Shown in pieces: positions 33,123-37,794 of a stretch of DNA of 37,794 bases. Position numbers and translations under genes: made by a program. The notes beneath the pieces are model-generated. The model saw only the letters and a list, made by a program, of their open reading frames with translations. It made no database searches and was not told the origin of the DNA. The stretch's first letter is position 1; every line of letters starts with the position of its first letter. The DNA is from Herbinix sp. (GTDB taxonomy: Bacteria; Bacillota; Clostridia; Lachnospirales; Lachnospiraceae), in NCBI GenBank assembly GCA_028701595.1, contig JAQVQL010000002.1, forward strand, positions 1 to 37,794, written 5' to 3'.

Positions 33123-33172
33123 CGGTACCAGGCACCAGCTGAAAAGCATTCCCTTATTGGTGACTGGTACCG
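33123..33172. repeat. Hairpin repeat, GGTACCAGGCACC type, copy 2
   Basis: Arms CGGTACCAGGCACC (33123-33136) and GGTGACTGGTACCG (33159-33172) pair at 13 of 14 positions, with a 22-base loop. It occupies the gap between flhP and the flgJ-like gene and shares GGTACCAGGCACC with 32703-32715. Confidence 0.87.
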
Positions 33173-33185
33173 ACGTTTAGAGCTT

Positions 33186-33998
33186 TTATCTTAAATTATT
33201 TGCCTGCTGTAGCATCTGATCGGCGGCTGTAATTATCTTGGAGTTCATCTCATAAGCCCTTTGTGCAACAATAAGGTTAACCATCTCGTCTACCGCTTGT
33301 ACATTTGAGCCCTCTAAATATCTTTGCCTGACTTTACTTATCTCCAGAGTGAAATCATCAGATTCTAGCCTGGGTAAGCCAGAGGCGTCTGTCTCCTTAA
33401 GCAAGCTTCCAGAAGTCTTCTCTAGTCCACCGGGATTATTGAACTGAACCAAACCTATGGTTATACCGATGGGTACCATGTTATTATTTTCATCAGGATA
33501 GCTGAGCTCTCCAAATTCACTTACTGCAATTTTAGTCGGATTGTATGCTTCGTTAATTACAATAGCTGATCCGGTTGAATCGAGGAGTGGATTTCCATTA
33601 GTGTCCGAAATTGTCACACCTTCTGTTCCTACTGCAAGACCGAATGAGCCATTTCTTGTATAGCCTATGCTTCCATCCTGAGTTCTTACCATAAAGAAAC
33701 CCTTACCTTCTATAGCAAAATCAAAATCATTTCCAGTCTCAAGTAATGACCCCTGAGTATATTGAGAGGTTATTGCCGAATTTCTTACTCCAAGTCCTAC
33801 CTGAATACCTGCAGGCTTAGGATCTCCGTTGTTATCATAGGAATTCTCTTGTATTGTCTGATAGAATAAGGATTTGAATTCCGCTGTTTCTTTCTTATAA
33901 CCCGTGGTATTAATATTAGCCAGGTTATTGGAAATAGTATCTACATTAGACTGCTGAGCCGTCATACCGGACGCTGCTGTCCATAAGGATCTCATCAT
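33186..33998 (-). CDS. flhP: Flagellar rod/hook basal-body protein FlhP (FlgG-like)
   Basis: The 270-residue FlgE/F/G family protein forms part of the flagellar rod. It has the N-terminal flg_bb_rod motif NNLANINTTGYKKE (about 25-38) and the internal EGKGFFMVRTQDG, YTRNGSF and DxxGNPLLD segments. The C-terminal helix is NLIVAQRAYEMNSKIITAADQMLQQANNLR. Position after a MreB-family gene and flhO, as in Bacillus mbl-flhO-flhP, supports FlhP. The sequence is also close to distal-rod FlgG. SD GGAGGG lies 7 bases before ATGATG. Confidence 0.88.
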   Translation of the reverse strand: MMRSLWTAASGMTAQQSNVDTISNNLANINTTGYKKETAEFKSLFYQTIQENSYDNNGDPKPAGIQVGLGVRNSAITSQYTQGSLLETGNDFDFAIEGKGFFMVRTQDGSIGYTRNGSFGLAVGTEGVTISDTNGNPLLDSTGSAIVINEAYNPTKIAVSEFGELSYPDENNNMVPIGITIGLVQFNNPGGLEKTSGSLLKETDASGLPRLESDDFTLEISKVRQRYLEGSNVQAVDEMVNLIVAQRAYEMNSKIITAADQMLQQANNLR

Positions 33999-34032
33999 AT
34001 CATTTCCCTCCTAGGTCAGTAAATCTGCATTA

Positions 34033-34806
34033 TCAAACCCTACCAACAGAATTAGCAGCCAAATCAAGAGTCTTATCTATCGACTGAATCACCTTCTGAT
34101 TTGCTTCATAGGCTCTGGTAACTGAAATCATTTCCACCATTTCAGACACCACATTCACGTTAGACTGCTCCGTAAAGCCCTGATTTACGCTAGCTGTTGC
34201 AGGTATAATTAATGCGCCATCTACAGTTTCGAACATTGTATCCCCTGATTTAATGAGATAATTATAATCCTCAAAATCTGCGATTAAGAGAGTATCTACA
34301 TAATTCCCATCTGCATATATACCACCGGTTGCATCCACAACTACGTTTACAGCATTAGTAGGAATAATCACCTCTCCACTTTCTCCCATCAGGTGGTTTC
34401 CATCTGTGTCCACGATATGACCATCCCTTGTCATTGTAAAAGTACCGTTTCGTGTATATTTAGTATCGGCATTTCCTTCTCTATCCGTAACAGACATTGT
34501 GAAAAATCCTTTTCCCTCCAATGCCAGATTATAGGTATTGCCGGTCTGTCTCAAGGATCCTTGTGTATGACTTGTATAAGCTTCTCCCAGCTTAACGCCC
34601 AGGCTCATCTTACCAATCGGCCTGTCATTAAAGGATTCTGAATTATCCCGTATCTTAATAGTTAAGACGTTATCAAATGCTTGATTAGTTACATTCTCTT
34701 CCTTATACCCAACAGTTGCTGAATTTGCCAGATTGTTAGCAATAATATCAAGCCTTTTCTGTTCGTTAGCCATTCCGGTATAAGCTGTATATAGCCCTCT
34801 AACCAT
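34033..34806 (-). CDS. flhO: Flagellar rod/hook basal-body protein FlhO (FlgF-like)
   Basis: The 257-residue paralogue of the next gene has N-terminal NNLANSATVGYKEE (about 24-37) and central EGKGFFTMSV, YTRNGTFTMTRDG and VDTDGNHLMG. The C-terminal EMISVTRAYEANQKVIQSIDKTLDLA forms the coiled rod helix. It lies 26 bases after mreB/mbl and 34 before flhP. The SD is AAGGAG. Either FlgF-like proximal rod or FlhO naming is defensible; synteny favours FlhO. Confidence 0.88.
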   Translation of the reverse strand: MVRGLYTAYTGMANEQKRLDIIANNLANSATVGYKEENVTNQAFDNVLTIKIRDNSESFNDRPIGKMSLGVKLGEAYTSHTQGSLRQTGNTYNLALEGKGFFTMSVTDREGNADTKYTRNGTFTMTRDGHIVDTDGNHLMGESGEVIIPTNAVNVVVDATGGIYADGNYVDTLLIADFEDYNYLIKSGDTMFETVDGALIIPATASVNQGFTEQSNVNVVSEMVEMISVTRAYEANQKVIQSIDKTLDLAANSVGRV

Positions 34807-34832
34807 TTGTACCAGCTCCTTTGTCTATAGAA

Positions 34833-35822
34833 CTAATCTCTTCGTCCACTTAAAAATTCAACAAATTTTCCCGTTCCGATAGCAACGGCAGTCATGGGAT
34901 CTTCAGACGTCATAGTCGTAATTCCTGTTTTCTCTTCAATAAGCTCTTCCAGTCCGTATAACAAGCAACCACCACCAGTCAATACAATACCTCTATCAGC
35001 TATGTCGGCAGCCAATTCAGGTGGAGTCTTTTCGAGAACACTATGAACAGCCTCTACTATCTGAGCCGTTGTCTCTCTTAAGGCTTCCTCTGTCTCCTCT
35101 GAGGTTACTGCTATAGTCTTAGGAAGTCCCGTTACCAGATTTCTTCCTCTGACCTCCATAGAAACTGACTCCGGCCTACGATATGCCGAGCCTATCTTTA
35201 TCTTAATATCCTCTGACGTTCTTTCACCGATTAGAAGATTATGCTTCTTCCTCATATATCTAACGATTGCATCGTCAAAATCATCTCCGGCTATTTTAAC
35301 AGATGTACTAACTACAGTACCGCCTAGAGAAATTACAGCAATATCCGTTGTGCCACCGCCAACGTCAACAATCATATTACCGCAGGGTCTTGAAATATCA
35401 ATGCCTGCTCCGATTGCTGCTGCTATAGGTTCTTCAATAATAGCCACTTCTCTTGCTCCTGCCTGATAAGTAGCATCCTCAACAGCTTTTTTCTCAACCT
35501 CGGTTACACCGCTAGGTACACACACGCTAATTCTGGGTTTTCTGAAACGTTGCTTACCAACAGCCTTTTGAATAAAATATTTGAGCATCTTCTCTGTAAC
35601 TGTATAATCAGATATTACACCCTGTCTTAGTGGTCTTACAGCAACTATATTTCCTGGAGTTCTACCAAGCATTAATCTGGCTTCTTCGCCAATAGCTTTG
35701 ATTTTATTAGTATCTCTGTCAAAAGCTACTACTGATGGCTCTTTAAGTACAACACCCTTCCCTTTTATATAAACTAAAACACTTGCAGTCCCCAAATCAA
35801 TTCCAATATCGGTGCCCATCAT
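34833..35822 (-). CDS. MreB/Mbl actin-like cell shape protein
   Basis: This bacterial actin moves with the elongasome to direct side-wall synthesis. The 329-residue protein shows the actin ATPase signatures: phosphate 1 GIDLGTASVLVY (about 6-17), phosphate 2 DVGGGTTDIAVISLGG (about 152-167) and the adenosine motif VLTGGGCLLYGL (about 280-291). The membrane-binding hydrophobic pair region is not obvious. Location before flhO-flhP matches Bacillus mbl rather than mreB (which precedes mreC-mreD), so Mbl is the better name by synteny. The start is the first of two ATGs, 7 bases after GGAG. Confidence 0.93.
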   Translation of the reverse strand: MMGTDIGIDLGTASVLVYIKGKGVVLKEPSVVAFDRDTNKIKAIGEEARLMLGRTPGNIVAVRPLRQGVISDYTVTEKMLKYFIQKAVGKQRFRKPRISVCVPSGVTEVEKKAVEDATYQAGAREVAIIEEPIAAAIGAGIDISRPCGNMIVDVGGGTTDIAVISLGGTVVSTSVKIAGDDFDDAIVRYMRKKHNLLIGERTSEDIKIKIGSAYRRPESVSMEVRGRNLVTGLPKTIAVTSEETEEALRETTAQIVEAVHSVLEKTPPELAADIADRGIVLTGGGCLLYGLEELIEEKTGITTMTSEDPMTAVAIGTGKFVEFLSGRRD

Positions 35823-36008
35823 AATGAAACTCCTTTCCTATACCGCAAAAAACGGTTCTATCTTATATAATGTTTTTATTATTTATCGTATTTATAAGTT
35901 TTTTCCACTATTATCAAAGATATAAAAATGATTTGCTTATCTTAATATATATTGCATCCTTTTTTATATTTTCTTCCAAATTAGGCCAACTTAAACATAC
36001 TCTACTAT

Positions 36009-36036
36009 ATTATATATCATTTCCCTGTTTTTTCAA
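36009..36036 (-). promoter_or_regulatory. Promoter of the mreB/mbl-flhO-flhP operon
   Basis: The -35 is TTGAAA (36031-36036), with a 16-base spacer and -10 TATAAT (36009-36014). The leader is about 180 bases. The 35823-36253 gap is very AT-rich. It holds this promoter and the tuf terminator; I recognise no gene or other element in it. Confidence 0.65.
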
Positions 36037-36177
36037 AGGTTATTTTAAAAACTTTCAATTTTCACCATTGTCCAGTCAAAATTCTACATGATGTATTGTT
36101 ATAATATTTATCGTATTTTTTTATGAACTAGTTAAGTATTAATATGTTTTATATAAAAGAAATATTTTCCTATTATA

Positions 36178-36220
36178 TCATAAAAACTCCCGGTTATAAG
36201 CAAGCTTATAACCGGGAGTT
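36178..36220 (-). terminator. Terminator of tuf
   Basis: A perfect 17-base inverted repeat AACTCCCGGTTATAAGC/GCTTATAACCGGGAGTT (36185-36220) is followed by TTTTATG on the minus strand. It lies 33 bases after the tuf stop. Confidence 0.95.
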
Positions 36221-36253
36221 ACTTTAGTTGTTTTTATATAATGTATAAACGGA

Positions 36254-37447
36254 TTACTCGATTATTGCAGCAACCTTACCTGAACCTACTGTTCTTCCAC
36301 CCTCACGGATAGCGAAGCCTAAGCCTTGCTCCATAGCGATAGGATGAATTAGTTCAATAGTCATCTCGATATTATCACCAGGCATACACATCTCTACGCC
36401 TTCGGGAAGGTTACATACACCTGTAACGTCGGTTGTTCTGAAATAGAACTGAGGTCTGTAATTATTAAAGAAAGGAGTATGACGTCCACCCTCGTCTTTA
36501 GTCAATACATAAACCTGAGCTGTAAATTTCTTGTGGCACTTAATTGAACCGGGTTTACAAAGAACCTGTCCTCTTTCAATGTCTGTTCTTTGAACTCCAC
36601 GAAGAAGTGCACCAATGTTATCACCAGCCTGAGCATAGTCCAGAAGCTTTCTGAACATCTCAATACCAGTACAAACAACTTTACGGGACTCTTCCTTAAT
36701 TCCAACGATTTCTACTTCTTCAGAAACCTTTAACATACCACGCTCAACACGACCAGTAGCAACAGTACCACGACCGGTAATTGAGAATACGTCCTCAACA
36801 GGCATAAGGAAAGGTCTATCACTTTCTCTCTGAGGATCAGGAATCCAAGTATCAACAGCTTCCATTAACTCTAAGATCTTATCTCCCCATTCACCTGAAG
36901 GATCTTCAAGAGCCTTAAGAGCGGAGCCCTGAACTATAGGTGTATCATCACCAGGGAACTCATACTCGGTTAACAGGTCTCTGATTTCCATCTCTACTAA
37001 TTCTAATAATTCAGGATCATCAACCATGTCACATTTGTTCATAAATACTACGATATAAGGAACACCAACCTGACGGGAAAGTAAGATATGCTCTTTAGTC
37101 TGAGCCATAACACCATCTGTAGCAGCAACTACAAGTATAGCGCCATCCATCTGAGCAGCACCGGTAATCATGTTCTTTACATAGTCAGCATGTCCAGGAC
37201 AGTCAACGTGTGCATAATGTCTGTTGTTTGTCTCGTACTCAACGTGAGAAGTAGAAATTGTGATTCCTCTTGCCTTCTCCTCGGGAGCCTTGTCAATCTT
37301 ATCAAATGCTACGATTTCACCAGTACCAAGTCTTTCATTAAGGGTTCTGGTAATAGCTGCTGTAAGAGTTGTTTTACCATGGTCAACGTGACCTATTGTA
37401 CCAATATTAGCATGTGGTTTGTTTCTTTCAAATTTAGCCTTAGCCAT
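36254..37447 (-). CDS. tuf: Translation elongation factor Tu
   Basis: EF-Tu delivers aminoacyl-tRNA to the ribosome using GTP. The 397-residue protein has G1 GHVDHGKT, G2 RGITI, G3 DCPGH, G4 NKCD and G5 GSALK. Domains 2 and 3 follow, and the conserved C-terminus ends in [14 protein letters not shown]. It lies downstream of fusA, as in the str operon. It has its own consensus promoter and leader and an efficient terminator, and SD AGGAGG lies 10 bases before ATG. A second tuf elsewhere is possible but not testable here. Confidence 0.99.
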   Translation of the reverse strand: MAKAKFERNKPHANIGTIGHVDHGKTTLTAAITRTLNERLGTGEIVAFDKIDKAPEEKARGITISTSHVEYETNNRHYAHVDCPGHADYVKNMITGAAQMDGAILVVAATDGVMAQTKEHILLSRQVGVPYIVVFMNKCDMVDDPELLELVEMEIRDLLTEYEFPGDDTPIVQGSALKALEDPSGEWGDKILELMEAVDTWIPDPQRESDRPFLMPVEDVFSITGRGTVATGRVERGMLKVSEEVEIVGIKEESRKVVCTGIEMFRKLLDYAQAGDNIGALLRGVQRTDIERGQVLCKPGSIKCHKKFTAQVYVLTKDEGGRHTPFFNNYRPQFYFRTTDVTGVCNLPEGVEMCMPGDNIEMTIELIHPIAMEQGLGFAIREGGRTVGSGKVAAIIE

Positions 37448-37501
37448 TTTACAACGTCCTCCTTTAATATAAATGCTTCTAAGCTCTTGTTTTCACGTCC
37501 A

Positions 37502-37522
37502 GATTTCCCCTTCTTGGGGATA
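37502..37522 (-). other. tuf leader hairpin
   Basis: GATATCCCC/GGGGAAATC (stem of 8 pairs with one mismatch, loop AAGAA) lies in the roughly 115-base tuf leader between promoter and SD. No T-run follows. Confidence 0.5.
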
Positions 37523-37564
37523 TCTCCTCGTGCGGCTTATTATATATATTGCCTCATATGCCCT

Positions 37565-37593
37565 ATTATATTTCAAGTTAGAAATATTTTCAA
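37565..37593 (-). promoter_or_regulatory. Promoter of tuf
   Basis: The -35 is TTGAAA (37588-37593), with a 17-base spacer and perfect -10 TATAAT (37565-37570). It lies in the fusA-tuf gap, so tuf need not depend on read-through from fusA. Confidence 0.8.
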
Positions 37594-37648
37594 GCACTAA
37601 GAAATGAAAATATGATATTACTTAATTTGTCCGTCTAGATTAGTCAAT

Positions 37649-37794
37649 TTAATTCTTAACCTTATTTGAAAGTATCTTTTCCTGAACACTCTTAGGTACT
37701 CTCTCGTAAGAATAAAAGAACATAGAATATGCTCCACGACCCTGTGTACGGGAACGAAGCGAAGTGGCATATCCAAACATCTCTGACAATGGAA
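37649..37794 (-). CDS. fusA: Translation elongation factor G, 3' end (partial)
   Basis: The last 48 codons and stop (TAA at 37649-37651) of EF-G are absent from the ORF track because the gene runs off the right edge. The translation contains [20 protein letters not shown] and YSYERVPKS, which match EF-G domain V and C-terminus. EF-G catalyses ribosome translocation with GTP. It is 200 bases upstream of tuf on the same strand. Confidence 0.95.
   Translation of the reverse strand, partial: PLSEMFGYATSLRSRTQGRGAYSMFFYSYERVPKSVQEKILSNKVKN

Noticed and set aside
35870-36091. Plus-strand 73-residue hydrophobic ORF
   Set aside because: It lies in AT-rich promoter DNA of mreB/mbl, with no SD; the Phe/Leu/Tyr-rich composition is what such DNA gives by chance.
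37088-37600. Plus-strand 170-residue ORF
   Set aside because: It is antisense to the start of tuf and its promoter; Cys/Ser-rich shadow translation.
1-37794. CRISPR array, prophage, toxin-antitoxin or defence system
   Set aside because: No regularly spaced repeats, integrase, phage structural genes or known defence motifs were seen in any frame.

Overview
The window is a low-GC, almost entirely bacterial-core segment from a flagellated Clostridia-type Firmicute, most like Lachnospiraceae. This placement rests on several features: strong AGGAGG Shine-Dalgarno (SD) sites with frequent GTG/TTG starts, extended -10 (TGnTATAAT) promoters, an FMN riboswitch on ribU, an mbl/mreB-flhO-flhP block, comFC-yvyF linkage and fusA-tuf order. 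Species-level placement is inference. About 33 of 38 protein genes lie on the minus strand, together with both tRNAs, an apparent rRNA promoter and fusA-tuf, so replication probably runs right to left here.

Layout, left to right. 1-211: promoter and leader of a minus-strand transcript that looks like an rRNA operon, whose body would lie left of the window. 281-542: two tRNA-Ser genes (GGA, TGA). 664-3974: ispD, tsaD, a membrane-anchored unknown and rnz. 4239-6234: tsaE-tsaB-rimI plus a four-cysteine small protein. 6397-7378: ribU with FMN riboswitch, terminator and promoter. 7465-9828: tex. 10064-10567 (plus strand): an HEXXH metalloprotease-like gene bracketed by hairpin repeats. 10649-14913: aspartate/threonine operon (ACT regulator, hom, an ApgM-type proposed homoserine kinase, aspartokinase). 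15043-19067: prfB (programmed +1 frameshift), cheW, and a polar amino-acid ABC transporter. 19126-22512: secA and hpf. 22513-23113: a long intergenic region with a DnaA-box cluster. 23114-26029: PilZ protein, SH3b/NlpC-P60 hydrolase, trxB. 26201-28206 (plus strand): YjfB-like small protein, acyl-ACP thioesterase, CvfB-like S1 protein. 28253-32630: yvyF, comFC, a sugar-nucleotidyltransferase, recD2. 32754-35822: mreB/mbl, flhO, flhP and a FlgJ rod-binding-domain gene. 36254-37794: tuf and the 3' end of fusA.

The genes form functional groups. TsaB, TsaD and TsaE make the tRNA t6A modification, split over two neighbouring operons. Hom, the ApgM-like protein and aspartokinase are three steps of the aspartate-to-threonine route. 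RF2, EF-Tu, EF-G, HPF and two tRNAs serve translation. CheW, PilZ, YvyF, YjfB and three rod proteins point to motility.

No prophage, insertion sequence, CRISPR array or defence island is visible. The least explained elements are two families of intergenic hairpin repeats (GACAAGGGGACGG and GGTACCAGGCACC types), each present as a pair that brackets one small gene, and the DnaA-box cluster upstream of hpf. Several ORF-track starts are too long. I reset them using SD position, notably recD2 and the flgJ-like gene, whose false N-termini are translated repeat. I also add genes that the track misses or truncates: the two tRNAs, the 5' part of prfB and the fusA 3' end.
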